A stretch of 64,000 bases of DNA, from NCBI GenBank assembly GCA_045644765.1, contig JAZRHM010000033.1:1-64000 (forward strand), given 5' to 3'. A program made the position numbers and the translations under genes. A model generated the notes under the pieces. The model had not been told where the DNA came from. It saw nothing but the letters and a program-made list of their open reading frames with translations, and did not search any database. Of this stretch, positions 34,290 to 43,528 are shown one piece after another. Source of the stretch: JAFTYO01 sp045644765 (GTDB lineage Bacteria; Pseudomonadota; Alphaproteobacteria; RF32; CAG-239). Within the stretch, counting starts at the first letter, position 1. Every line of letters starts with the position of its first letter.

Positions 34290-35155
34290 TTCAAACTTTG
34301 CAAAACATTATGTATTTGATTAATATTATCAACCACTTCTATTCCGGCCTTTTTCACAATTTCTTTTTTATCATTTGCTGTCAGTTTTCCTCCGGTAATA
34401 ATATCTCCGGCATATCCCATCTTATCTCTCATTAAATGAGTTGAACCGGCAATATATCCTATAATAGGTTTTTTATTTTTCAGACTTGCATAGTATTTTG
34501 CAGCCTCTTCTTCATACATACTCCCTTGCTGTCCTATCATCAGTATAGCTTGTGTATTATCATCTTCATGAAAAAGGCGTATTATTTCTACAAAATCTGT
34601 CCCAACAATCATATCATCACCAAGACCGACAACAGTCGATTGCCCTTTACCTGCTCGTATTGTTTCTAAAACAGCCTCATATGTCAAAGTCGATGAACGG
34701 GATACTATTCCAATATTACCCTTCTTATGTATATTTTCCGGAAAAATACCTAAGCGAACTTCTTCAGGAGTAATTATACCAGGTGTATTCGGACCTATAA
34801 GCAATGTTTTTGAGCCTTTTAACATTGCTTTAATTTCTATCATATCTTTAATTGGAACGCCGGAAGCAATTGTGACAACAGTTTCCAACTCAGCTTCTAT
34901 AGCTTCTCTTACAGCATCTTTCACAAAAGGTGCCGGCACAAACATTACAGAAGATGTTGCACCTTTTACTTCTACTGCTTCTTTTACCGTATTAAACACA
35001 TCTACACCTAAATGCTTCAGTCCTCCACGGTTCGGAGAAACTCCCCCAACGATATTAGTGCCATATGCTAACATTTTTTGTGTGTGAAAAGAAGCTTGAG
35101 TTCCTGTTATGCCTTGCACTAAAACTTTTGTGTTTTTATCCGCCAATATAGACAT
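34286..35155 (-). CDS. sucD: Succinyl-CoA ligase alpha-subunit homologue lacking the catalytic histidine
   Basis: By overall sequence this is SucD, the alpha subunit of ADP-forming succinyl-CoA ligase (CoA-binding plus phospho-histidine transfer). The 289-residue length is standard, and VQGITGTQASFHTQKML and the block IVSRSSTLTYEAV are SucD-like. However, the residue at the phosphorylated histidine site is Tyr248: the segment reads KMGYAGDIITGGK where the family has MGHAGAI. The codon is TAT, one transition from CAT. The Glu of GEIGG that faces this site is Gln209. GIGGDP is changed to GLGDDM. The normal half-reaction through phosphohistidine should be impossible. It shares one base with sucC. 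Confidence 0.9.
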   Translation of the reverse strand: MSILADKNTKVLVQGITGTQASFHTQKMLAYGTNIVGGVSPNRGGLKHLGVDVFNTVKEAVEVKGATSSVMFVPAPFVKDAVREAIEAELETVVTIASGVPIKDMIEIKAMLKGSKTLLIGPNTPGIITPEEVRLGIFPENIHKKGNIGIVSRSSTLTYEAVLETIRAGKGQSTVVGLGDDMIVGTDFVEIIRLFHEDDNTQAILMIGQQGSMYEEEAAKYYASLKNKKPIIGYIAGSTHLMRDKMGYAGDIITGGKLTANDKKEIVKKAGIEVVDNINQIHNVLQSLK

Positions 35156-36357
35156 CAGTTACTTTCCTCCATCGCCCGTAAAAGTTTTTTAACACCATCT
35201 TCCATAGTATCAGCCATCAATATAGGCAAACCCGAACTTTGTAAAATTTCAGTTGCTTCTTCTTTATTTGTTCCTTCAAAACGAACCACTAACGGAACAT
35301 TCAATCCTACTTCGGATGCCGCTGCAATTATACCATCTGCCACTAAATTACAGCGCAAAAAACCGCCTAAGATATTAATTAAAACACCTTCAACTTTAGG
35401 ATTGGTCATAATGATTTTAATACCTGCCGAGATTTTATCCTTATCTACACCGCCTTTAACATTTAAAAAACAATCCATTTTTTCATCAGTGTTAACAAGA
35501 ATATCTCTAATTGATAGAGCTATACCTTCTCCGTTTACGATACAACCTATACTGCCATCATCAAATGATCTGTATTGAAAGCCATATTTTGACGCTCTTA
35601 ATACTCTATCCTCATCTTCATAATCATCATGAAGTTTTGCTATATCTTTGTGACGGTATAATGCATTATCATCAAAAGATATTTTAGCATCCAACGCAAT
35701 AAAATTTCCTTTTTTACTAATTCCGATCGGATTTATTTCTATCATTATAGCGTCTAGTTCTATAAAAGCTTTATACAAACCGACAACAAATTTTTTTAAT
35801 TTTTTTGCAAAAGATGTTTCAATTTTTAGAAACTTAAGAATTGCATTTATTTGCTCGGAACTGATTTTTTCATTTATATCTAGATTAATGCTTAAAATTT
35901 TCTCAGAATCGGCAATCGCTAAATCTAAAATATTTTCTGTAGCATCAGCTACTAACAATTTCACACAAGGAACCATCCTATCAATTACAAAACTCATATA
36001 AAAAGTTTGTTTTACAACGACGTGTTCTTCGATATAGACTTTACTTACTGATTTTCCTTTCAACCCCGTTTGATTAGTAACAAGTGTTGATCCCAACATT
36101 TTTTCAGCTTCAGCAAAAACATCTTTTCTTCCGGCCACATATCTGATACCACCCTTTTTTCCGGCTCTTTTTTCAATAAATTTCCCATCAGCTCTTGCTC
36201 CTGATTGAATCTGAGCTTTTAGCATCCACGGACCTTTTGAAGAGATGTTAACTGCCACTCTTTTAGCTTCAGCCGGAGTATAAGCAATACCTCCTTTAGG
36301 TATTTCTATCCCATAACGGCTTAATATTTGTTTTGCCTGATACTCATGTATATTCAT
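35155..36357 (-). CDS. sucC: Succinyl-CoA ligase beta-subunit homologue
   Basis: The ATP-grasp (nucleotide-binding) subunit of the ADP-forming ligase, 400 residues. MNIHEYQAKQIL, VNGEGIALSI and the C-terminal domain ending VPLVVRFEGTNKEEA are clear. The metal-site INP and DAK motifs (EINP and LDAKI) are kept, so nucleotide binding may persist. Alphaproteobacterial features such as the short insertion after KAQI are present, but the glycine-rich loop AGGRG appears as SGARA, and DVGGGA is replaced by NVKGGV. It is co-transcribed with sucD and with the suf genes upstream, not with the usual mdh-sucAB neighbours. Confidence 0.9.
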   Translation of the reverse strand: MNIHEYQAKQILSRYGIEIPKGGIAYTPAEAKRVAVNISSKGPWMLKAQIQSGARADGKFIEKRAGKKGGIRYVAGRKDVFAEAEKMLGSTLVTNQTGLKGKSVSKVYIEEHVVVKQTFYMSFVIDRMVPCVKLLVADATENILDLAIADSEKILSINLDINEKISSEQINAILKFLKIETSFAKKLKKFVVGLYKAFIELDAIMIEINPIGISKKGNFIALDAKISFDDNALYRHKDIAKLHDDYEDEDRVLRASKYGFQYRSFDDGSIGCIVNGEGIALSIRDILVNTDEKMDCFLNVKGGVDKDKISAGIKIIMTNPKVEGVLINILGGFLRCNLVADGIIAAASEVGLNVPLVVRFEGTNKEEATEILQSSGLPILMADTMEDGVKKLLRAMEESN

Positions 36358-36370
36358 GGTTAGTCACTTT

Positions 36371-36772
36371 TTAAGTATTATTAGCATAGAAACGAATTTT
36401 ATCTACCATAGACATCATCCCGTTCCGACGACTTGGGGTCAAGTGTTCTCCTAACCCTAGTTTAACAAAAAAATCCTCCACTTCAATTTCTTTTATTTCT
36501 TTTACAGATTTATTTGCATAAACAGATAATAATACTGATATAATTCCCTTAACCATTATTGCATCGCTATCGGCATAAAAATTTAATTTACCATCATGAT
36601 AAACAGGAACCAACCATACTTGCGACTGACAACCGCTAACCTTAAATTCATCAGTTTTATACTTTTCATCTAATGGGGGAAGCTGTTCCCCCAGTTCAAT
36701 CAAATATTGGTACTTTTCTTCCCAATCATCTAATATTGAAAAATTTTCTATCAAAGTATTAATATCTTGCAT
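36371..36772 (-). CDS. sufE: SufE-family sulfur acceptor protein
   Basis: SufE takes sulfur from SufS and passes it to the SufBCD scaffold. The 133-residue protein has the active cysteine at Cys48 in SGCQSQVWL, the standard SufE motif. LSPNRRNGMxxM-like C-terminal segment (here TPSRRNGMMSMV) also matches. It is the third gene of the sufS-sufT-sufE order on this strand and is spaced 9 bases from sufT. The sufB, sufC and sufD genes are not in this window. Confidence 0.92.
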   Translation of the reverse strand: MQDINTLIENFSILDDWEEKYQYLIELGEQLPPLDEKYKTDEFKVSGCQSQVWLVPVYHDGKLNFYADSDAIMVKGIISVLLSVYANKSVKEIKEIEVEDFFVKLGLGEHLTPSRRNGMMSMVDKIRFYANNT

Positions 36773-36781
36773 ATATATCTC

Positions 36782-37201
36782 CTAGAACATATCAAGCATT
36801 GCCTTAGCTTCTTCACTTAAACGATCTGTTGTCCAAGCAGGTTCCCAAACAACCTTCACTTCAACTTTACCCGTTCCTTCAATTTTTGCAACCGCATTTG
36901 CCACTTCTTGCGGCAATATACCGGCAACGGGACACGTTGGAGCAGTTAAGGTCATATCAATTGCTATATTGCCATTTTCCATTTGATTAATTTTATATAT
37001 AAGCCCCATATCATACACATTTATCATAATTTCAGGATCGGAAACTGTTTTGATAGCTTCAACAATATCATACATGGTAGCTTTTGCTTGAGATACCTCT
37101 AATTCATTTCCTGCATAAGCTTTATAATCGGAAGTTATATCTTCCTCAACACTCATTGCTTGAAGCAAAAGGGCCTCTTTTTCATCAATATTTTCTGACA
37201 T
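36782..37201 (-). CDS. sufT: SufT-like MIP18/DUF59-family Fe-S maturation protein
   Basis: A 139-residue protein of the MIP18 (DUF59) family, which in bacteria includes SufT and PaaD. The core domain begins near IVEAIKTVSDPEIMINVYDMGLIY, with the family cysteine in TAPTCPVAG and the later WEPAWTTDRLSEEA motif that is typical of bacterial members. The first about 35 residues form an acidic tail. It sits between sufS and sufE, which points to a role in iron-sulfur maturation. The exact step is unknown. Confidence 0.88.
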   Translation of the reverse strand: MSENIDEKEALLLQAMSVEEDITSDYKAYAGNELEVSQAKATMYDIVEAIKTVSDPEIMINVYDMGLIYKINQMENGNIAIDMTLTAPTCPVAGILPQEVANAVAKIEGTGKVEVKVVWEPAWTTDRLSEEAKAMLDMF

Positions 37202-37254
37202 ATATTCCTCTTCTTATTCTTATCTTCAGTATTTCTACACTAAAAATAACAATC

Positions 37255-38466
37255 TTAAAAGAATTTCATAGCCTTATTAACCGCTTTTACAAAAGCATCT
37301 ATATCACTTTTAGAAGTATATAATCCAAATGATGCTCTTGCAACAGAATTATATCCCATACGGTTTACTAATGGCTCAGCACAATGATGGCCTATTCTGA
37401 TGCTTACTCCTTCCTTATTTAATACATAAGCCAAATCTTGCGGATGAATGTTTCCGACTTGGAAAGAAAAGACACCGCCTTTATTTTTCACCTTCCCTAT
37501 ATGTTCAAAATTTCTAATATCAGAAGTTGCATCAAACATATATTTTACAAGCTCTTCTTCATACCTTTCAATATTTTCCATTCCTAAGTTTTGAATATAT
37601 TTAACAGATTCAGCTAAGCCTATTGCCTGCACAATCGCAGGTGTTCCCGCTTCAAAACGAGCCGGTGGTAATGCAAAAGTGGTTTCTTGATAAGTTACTT
37701 TATCGACCATATCGCCTCCGGTTTGATATGGTATCATCTCATTTAACAGATTATATTTACCGAATAAAACGCCTATTCCTGTCGGCCCATAAAGTTTATG
37801 ACCGGAAAAAGCCAAAAAATCACAATCTATATCTTTAACATCAATTTTTTTATGAACAGCAAACTGACAAGCATCTATCAAAACTTTTGCCCCGACATTA
37901 TGTGCTGCTTTAACAATGTTATTTACCGGAAATATGGTTCCCAATACATTAGACATTGCCGTGATGGCTACTAATTTTGTTTTTGGAGACAGTTTTTGTA
38001 AAAATTGTTCTTCCGAATAACTTCCATCATTTTCAATTTTAAATACTACTAGTTTGCATTGCTTTTTATGACAAATCATTTGCCATGGTACCAAATTTGC
38101 ATGATGTTCTGCTTCAGAAATTAATATCTCATCATCTTTGTTCAGATTTTTTTCTGCCCACGATGATGCAACTAAATTTATTGCTTCTGTTGCATTTCTG
38201 GTAAACACTATTTCATTTTTATCAGCACTTATAAATTCTGCCACACAATGACGGGCATTTTCATATTCAGTGGTTATTGTTTCCGCCAAATCATACATAC
38301 TTCTGTGAACATTAGCATAAGAATTTTGATAAATATTTACAATCTTATCGATCATACATTTGGGCTTTTGTGAAGACGCAGCAGAATCGAGATAAATAAT
38401 TGGTCTGTTATTTATCCGGTTCTTAAAGATAGGAAAATCTTCTCTTATTTTACTGACGTCATACAT
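37255..38466 (-). CDS. sufS: Cysteine desulfurase SufS
   Basis: PLP-dependent enzyme that takes sulfur from cysteine for the Suf pathway. The 403-residue length fits. The PLP lysine is Lys224 in SGHKLYGPTG, and the reactive cysteine is Cys362 in RIGHHCAEPL, the SufS (group II) arrangement. Other landmarks are YLDSAASSQKP near the N-terminus and SEAEHHANLVPW. It is the first gene of a minus-strand run sufS-sufT-sufE-sucC-sucD-comF with gaps from 0 to about 50 bases. comEC lies just upstream with a 59-base gap. Confidence 0.96.
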   Translation of the reverse strand: MYDVSKIREDFPIFKNRINNRPIIYLDSAASSQKPKCMIDKIVNIYQNSYANVHRSMYDLAETITTEYENARHCVAEFISADKNEIVFTRNATEAINLVASSWAEKNLNKDDEILISEAEHHANLVPWQMICHKKQCKLVVFKIENDGSYSEEQFLQKLSPKTKLVAITAMSNVLGTIFPVNNIVKAAHNVGAKVLIDACQFAVHKKIDVKDIDCDFLAFSGHKLYGPTGIGVLFGKYNLLNEMIPYQTGGDMVDKVTYQETTFALPPARFEAGTPAIVQAIGLAESVKYIQNLGMENIERYEEELVKYMFDATSDIRNFEHIGKVKNKGGVFSFQVGNIHPQDLAYVLNKEGVSIRIGHHCAEPLVNRMGYNSVARASFGLYTSKSDIDAFVKAVNKAMKFF

Positions 38467-38525
38467 ATCTACCTCTCTGTCTTAATTTAGCAAGCATTTA
38501 AAAAAAATCAATATAAACCGACACG

Positions 38526-40541
38526 CTAATTCCACAACCTTTTACCTATATCGGAACGTATAGTTTTTATCTCTGGTTTGCCATTTTTTATATAAGCCAC
38601 TCCTCCTCCGTCTTTCATCGTATCGATGAGCTTATCCTCAATCCATATTTTTCCTTCTTTATCCCATGAAATTATATTTTTATAAACACACATATTTTCA
38701 TCACAACTTAAATCAAGCCATTGTTTATCAACTAAATCACCATTATAAATTTCTTTCAACTTTTGCGGATTTGAAACATCTGTACTTGCTGTTTTTTCAA
38801 GCCACATTTGTTTAATGAAAGCATTTGATTTTACAGGCATTATAATTAGATTAGAAAAGTTATCTTTTACGGCAATATTTTTTCCGGCTGCATCATAAAT
38901 CATATCAGGTACAGTGGCGGTAAAAATACTCAGAGCTCCAACAATTATAGGAAAAGCTCCCCACAAACGCCATTTTTTTTGCCATAAACAAAGCCACAAA
39001 CCTCCCCACACAATCAACATCAATCCCCAAAATGGCATAGATAGCACCTGATATCCGGCTTGAGGCAAATTTGAAACATATGCCGTAATTTCATTCACAG
39101 TTTTTATTCCGTATCCTACAATTTTAAGTGGCCATACATAAAGTCCGAATGGCATTAAAAACAGGGCCAGTAAAACAAACGGCATTATAACGAGTCCGAT
39201 AACCGGACCTGCTAAAAAATTGCCTAACGTAGTATAAATGGCTATTCTGTTAAAATGGTATATTGCAAATGGAAGTGTTGCCATACTTGCTACAAAATCT
39301 GATATCAAAAGACCGCCAATGTAAGCAATGATGATCTTCAAAATACTTTTTCCCTTAAAAAATTTATGTATGGAAGAAGCATATCTTTCATAAAAAGCAA
39401 TTAACACCAATACTGCAGCAAAAGACATTTGAAAACTGGCACTGATAAGAGCATATGGCGAAATACTTAAAACGATAAACGCAGCAATACTCAGCATTCT
39501 TATAGAAATTGCCTTACGTGAAAATAAAACCCCTAACAAAACCACAAAAGTCATTATAAAAGCTCTTTGAGCAGGTATTTCGGCCCCAGATATCAAAAGA
39601 TAAATAAAACTCATAAAAATAGCAAAAAGAGCAGCAACTTTTTTTGAATCATATCTTAAAGCAAGGGCTGGTACAAGACTTACACATAGGCGAATCGCAA
39701 AAAATGCCATAGCTGCAATCATCGACATATGCAAGCCTGAAATTGACAAGAAATGAGCAAGACCTGAATTTTGGTAAGATTTATTCAAGTCTTGAGAAAT
39801 TCCGTCTCTATCTCCTGCTAATATAGCTGCGGTGATAGCAGCTTCATCTACCGGTAACTCTGCATATATATTTTTTACCACATCTTTTCTTGCCTTATTT
39901 GTTAATTGTACAAGTTTATCAAAAAATGATTGATTTTGTAAGCATGATATTTGGTAGGCTGTACTATTTGCATAACCGATAGCGCTTATACCTTCGTAAA
40001 AATGTTTACGATTAAATTGATACGTATTGGGCAAAACCGGCAACATAGGAGGCATCAATGTTGCTATCATTTCCACACAATCACCTTCGTTTAGATTTGT
40101 TTCTTTTGAAGAAAGAGTTATTCTGTATATACCTTTTTTAGGATTATTAAAGTCTGCTGCATCATCAATCAACAACCTAACTTTTCCTTTACTGTTGCTA
40201 TCTATTTTTATAATGCGACCTTGTAGATAAGTAATTTCCTTTTGACTTTTCGGCTGCTCTATAAATTTTGATTTATATATACTTCTTACTTGAATGTTGG
40301 CAAAGCCAAGGGCAATAATTAACAAAGATACTATAACAAAAAATTTTACCGGATTATATCTCCAAATATATAAAAGAAACAACAATATCTCAACAATAAA
40401 TATTGTAAGCAAAGATGAGGGTTCCGAATATGGTAAAAAGTATAATCCGATACCCAAACCGAATAAAACCGGTAACCACAGAATAAATCTTTCTCTTTCA
40501 GCGAAAAAATTCTCCCTTAATTTGTTTAGGAAAGTTCTCAA
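38526..40541 (-). CDS. comEC: ComEC/Rec2-family DNA uptake channel protein
   Basis: ComEC forms the inner-membrane channel for single-stranded DNA in natural competence. The 671-residue protein has N-terminal membrane helices (about 20-80), a soluble DUF4131-like region, and the Competence domain (about 230-500) with the hallmark HFLSISGLHMSMIA and a long series of helices. The C-terminal metallo-beta-lactamase-like domain of longer ComEC proteins is absent; a roughly 130-residue tail without His-rich motifs replaces it. A TTG start with GGAG six bases ahead is used. A comF gene lies nearby on the same strand. Confidence 0.9.
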   Translation of the reverse strand: MRTFLNKLRENFFAERERFILWLPVLFGLGIGLYFLPYSEPSSLLTIFIVEILLFLLYIWRYNPVKFFVIVSLLIIALGFANIQVRSIYKSKFIEQPKSQKEITYLQGRIIKIDSNSKGKVRLLIDDAADFNNPKKGIYRITLSSKETNLNEGDCVEMIATLMPPMLPVLPNTYQFNRKHFYEGISAIGYANSTAYQISCLQNQSFFDKLVQLTNKARKDVVKNIYAELPVDEAAITAAILAGDRDGISQDLNKSYQNSGLAHFLSISGLHMSMIAAMAFFAIRLCVSLVPALALRYDSKKVAALFAIFMSFIYLLISGAEIPAQRAFIMTFVVLLGVLFSRKAISIRMLSIAAFIVLSISPYALISASFQMSFAAVLVLIAFYERYASSIHKFFKGKSILKIIIAYIGGLLISDFVASMATLPFAIYHFNRIAIYTTLGNFLAGPVIGLVIMPFVLLALFLMPFGLYVWPLKIVGYGIKTVNEITAYVSNLPQAGYQVLSMPFWGLMLIVWGGLWLCLWQKKWRLWGAFPIIVGALSIFTATVPDMIYDAAGKNIAVKDNFSNLIIMPVKSNAFIKQMWLEKTASTDVSNPQKLKEIYNGDLVDKQWLDLSCDENMCVYKNIISWDKEGKIWIEDKLIDTMKDGGGVAYIKNGKPEIKTIRSDIGKRLWN

Positions 40542-40559
40542 TGTATTCTCCGGTAAAAA

Positions 40560-41717
40560 TTATTTATGTTTTTTCTTTTTTATCAAGTCAAATACAATAT
40601 CACATACATTAGAGCTAGGAGTTTGTTCTCCCAAACCTAAAGCCTCTTTTACCTTAATAAACCCTTCTTTTTGACGTTCATACAGAGATTGTTTTTTTAA
40701 CAATTCTTCAACATTGTACAGAATTTTATCTTCATTACAATTTTCCTGTAACAGCTCCGGAATAATTTCTCTTCCAAGTAAAATGTTGCTTAAATTAACA
40801 AATTGAATTTTTAAGAATCGGCGAGCCAACCATGCTGACATCGCTGACAATTTATAAGCTATAATATGTGGAACATCAACTATAGCCAATTCTAAAGCGA
40901 CTGTTCCTGAGGCTGCAATTGCAACTTCTGATGCGCAAAAAGCATCATGTCTATCACTTTCATTATTTACAATGATAATAGGTAACTTACTATCTTCAAC
41001 CATAGCCTTTACCCTATCTTCAACCGTATGAACCGTAGGGATCACAAAACAAAATTCAGGGTGTTTTTCTTTTAATTTTCGTACAACATTTAAAAATACG
41101 GGCAACAATCTGCTAACTTCCGTATGCCTTGACCCCGGCAACACTGCCATAATACGCGCATTTTCATCAATATTATAACGAACTCTGAAATCATTACCGT
41201 TAGCCCATAAAACGCTACTTTCAATTACCGGATGACCGACGAATGTCGTATCCAAACCATGTGGAGTAAAATATTTTGGTTCATAGGGGAAAAGAGTAAG
41301 TAAATGATCAATATATTTGTGCATAGTTTTTGCACGTTTTTTCTTCCATGCCCAAACTTGTGGTGCCACATAATGAACTTGCGGAATATTTAATTTTTTA
41401 CGGCGTAACAATTTATGAATACGTGATGAAAAACTCCAACTGTCAATTGTTATAACCACATCAGGTTTTATTTTTTCAATTTCTGCTATGGTTTGTGAAA
41501 ATCTTTTAAGAATCTTAGGCAAAGACGGTAAAACTTCAAACAATCCCATAACCGAAAGCTCTGATATATCAAATAAAGACTTCAATCCTTCTCTTTGCAT
41601 TGTTTCGCCGCCAATACCAAAAAATTCGACTTCCGGATTTTTTGCCAGCATAGCTCGCATTAGACGCGAACCCAATAAATCGCCCGATGGCTCTCCCGCA
41701 ATTAAATATATCTTCAT
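40560..41717 (-). CDS. lpxB: Lipid-A-disaccharide synthase
   Basis: Glycosyltransferase (GT19) that joins UDP-diacylglucosamine and lipid X in lipid A synthesis. The 385-residue protein starts MKIYLIAGEPSGDLLGSRLM, the canonical N-terminus. The segment HYVAPQVWAWKKKRA and the loop VLPGSRHTEVSRLLPVFL, plus ASGTVALELAI near 270, are diagnostic. Its start overlaps the lpxI stop in an ATGA junction. Together with lpxI it indicates an outer membrane with lipid A. Confidence 0.97.
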   Translation of the reverse strand: MKIYLIAGEPSGDLLGSRLMRAMLAKNPEVEFFGIGGETMQREGLKSLFDISELSVMGLFEVLPSLPKILKRFSQTIAEIEKIKPDVVITIDSWSFSSRIHKLLRRKKLNIPQVHYVAPQVWAWKKKRAKTMHKYIDHLLTLFPYEPKYFTPHGLDTTFVGHPVIESSVLWANGNDFRVRYNIDENARIMAVLPGSRHTEVSRLLPVFLNVVRKLKEKHPEFCFVIPTVHTVEDRVKAMVEDSKLPIIIVNNESDRHDAFCASEVAIAASGTVALELAIVDVPHIIAYKLSAMSAWLARRFLKIQFVNLSNILLGREIIPELLQENCNEDKILYNVEELLKKQSLYERQKEGFIKVKEALGLGEQTPSSNVCDIVFDLIKKKKHK

Positions 41718-42556
41718 CTTATTTTCTCCGCCGGGTTAATACCGATAACAAACATTTTATATTTATTTGCAAGTTCAATAACTCTTTGTTCATCAACAAT
41801 CAATGCATTTCCGGCATGAACAGCTATTCCTCTCAAACCTGCTTTATGCGCATTTTCTATTGTTGTAACACCTATCGTTGGCAAATCAATACGCATATCT
41901 TGTTGCAGTTTTCTTAATTTAACCAAAACGCCACCTGTCCCTTTTCGACGATAATTGGCACATCGGCGAATAAGCTCATCTGTACCTTCAATGCCTTCAA
42001 CTCCTAAAACCAAACCTTGTTGAACGACAACAGATTGCCCGACATCCAGAGAACCCAATGTAATATCAACTTCTATACCTCGTTCAATGTCAACAAGGGC
42101 TTGTTTATCAGGCTTTACTTTAGTCAGTAATCCTTCTTTTACCAACAAATCAGGCATAATTTCATGAACGCCAACCACTTTTATATTTTCAGTTTCAATT
42201 TCTTTAACCAAAGCACGCAAAATACCATCATCACCCAAAGCTCTTAAACCAAGCTTGGTAAAAAATGCTGTTGTTCTCAAATCGGGCATAAGTTCGGAAA
42301 ATGTAGGCCTATGAATTGTACCTATCATAACAACATCTTGAACTCCCTCATCTCTTAAAAATTTAAAGCCTGTTCCTGCTTGTCCTATTCTTATCCATTT
42401 ATGATTTATACTATCATCAAATATCGCCCTATCGGCATTTCCTTCTATTGCTAAAACAAAATAAGGAATTTCGTGATTTTTTGCATAATCTATTAATATA
42501 CGCGGAATAGAACCTCCGCCTGCTATTATACCTAATTTTCGACTATTATCGCTCAT
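41714..42556 (-). CDS. lpxI: UDP-2,3-diacylglucosamine pyrophosphatase LpxI
   Basis: LpxI (DUF1009 family) hydrolyses UDP-2,3-diacylglucosamine to lipid X in alphaproteobacteria, replacing LpxH. The 280-residue protein begins LGIIAGGGSIPRILIDYAK, a typical start, and contains FLRDEGVQDVVMIGTIHRP, then the C-terminal VVVQQGLVLGVEGIEGTDELI and the segment TIGVTTIENAHKAGLRGIAVHAG. Its stop overlaps lpxB, so consecutive steps of lipid A synthesis are coupled. It is divergent from map. Confidence 0.96.
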   Translation of the reverse strand: MSDNSRKLGIIAGGGSIPRILIDYAKNHEIPYFVLAIEGNADRAIFDDSINHKWIRIGQAGTGFKFLRDEGVQDVVMIGTIHRPTFSELMPDLRTTAFFTKLGLRALGDDGILRALVKEIETENIKVVGVHEIMPDLLVKEGLLTKVKPDKQALVDIERGIEVDITLGSLDVGQSVVVQQGLVLGVEGIEGTDELIRRCANYRRKGTGGVLVKLRKLQQDMRIDLPTIGVTTIENAHKAGLRGIAVHAGNALIVDEQRVIELANKYKMFVIGINPAEKIR

Positions 42557-42663
42557 AATTACTTTCTCAAAATTAAAACTTTTCTTAAACTATCATACTT
42601 ATTTTAGTTTTTCAAGAACCAGTTTAAAGCTTTTTACTTCTATGCAAAATAAAGGCTTTCTGA

Positions 42664-42669
42664 TTGACA
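42664..42669 (+). promoter_or_regulatory. Candidate -35 element upstream of map
   Basis: A perfect TTGACA stands in the 166-base divergent region between lpxI and map, 54 bases before the map start. A matching -10 is unclear: TATTGA at 42687-42692 has 17-base spacing but is a weak match. Confidence 0.35.
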
Positions 42670-42722
42670 CTTAAAATCATCAGTGTTATTGATATAAAAA
42701 ACGATATTATCGGGGAAAAATT

Positions 42723-43526
42723 GTGATAACAAATAAAAATTCTATCAAAATATATGAAAAGGCTGATTTTGAAGGTATGCGTAAAGCCGGAAAATTGGCT
42801 GCAGAATGTTTAGATTATATAACAGAATATGTAAAAGAAGGGATTTCAACCGGAGAATTAGATGATTTATGCCGAGAGTTTATAATAAGTCACGGTGCTA
42901 TTCCTGCTTGTTTAGGTTATAGAGGATATCCTAAAACGATTTGTGTATCCGTAAATCATGTGATTTGTCACGGAATTCCTGCTTATGACAGGAAACTTGT
43001 TAATGGAGATATTGCAAATATAGATGTCACTGTAATTTTAAACGGTTGGTACGGTGATACAAGTAGAATGTATTATGTAGGCAAGCCAAAAATTAAAGCA
43101 ACCAGGCTATGTGAAGTTACTTATGAATGTTTAATGCGCGGAATTGACGCTGTACGTCCGGGAGCTCACTTTGGTGACATTGGAGCTGTAATTGAAGAAT
43201 ATGCACACAAATATGGTTATTCGGTAGTAGATATGTTTTGTGGGCACGGTTTAGGAAAAGTTTTTCATGATGAGCCCAATGTAATGCACTGTGGTAAAAA
43301 AGGCACCGGGCCACTCATTGAAGAAGGTATGTTTTTCACTATTGAACCTATGATAAACATCGGAAAAAAAGACGGAATAATTTTATCTAACGGATGGACT
43401 TCTGTTACTAGGGATAAAAGCTTATCTGCTCAATTTGAACATTCTTTAGGTGTAACTAAAGATGGCTGTGAAGTTTTTACATATTCTCCTAAAGGATTAG
43501 ATAAACCACCATATAAACAGGACTAA
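42723..43526 (+). CDS. map: Methionine aminopeptidase
   Basis: Removes the initiator methionine; a type I MetAP. The 267-residue length fits. Metal-site residues can be placed in the segments CVSVNHVICHGIP, NIDVTVILNGWYGDTSRMY (two Asp), MFCGHGLGKVFHDEP (His), FFTIEPM (Glu) and QFEHSLGVT (Glu). A GTG start is preceded by CGGGG. The stop is three bases before radC, so the two are co-transcribed, as is frequent in alphaproteobacteria. Confidence 0.97.
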   Translation: MITNKNSIKIYEKADFEGMRKAGKLAAECLDYITEYVKEGISTGELDDLCREFIISHGAIPACLGYRGYPKTICVSVNHVICHGIPAYDRKLVNGDIANIDVTVILNGWYGDTSRMYYVGKPKIKATRLCEVTYECLMRGIDAVRPGAHFGDIGAVIEEYAHKYGYSVVDMFCGHGLGKVFHDEPNVMHCGKKGTGPLIEEGMFFTIEPMINIGKKDGIILSNGWTSVTRDKSLSAQFEHSLGVTKDGCEVFTYSPKGLDKPPYKQD

Positions 43527-43528
43527 AC

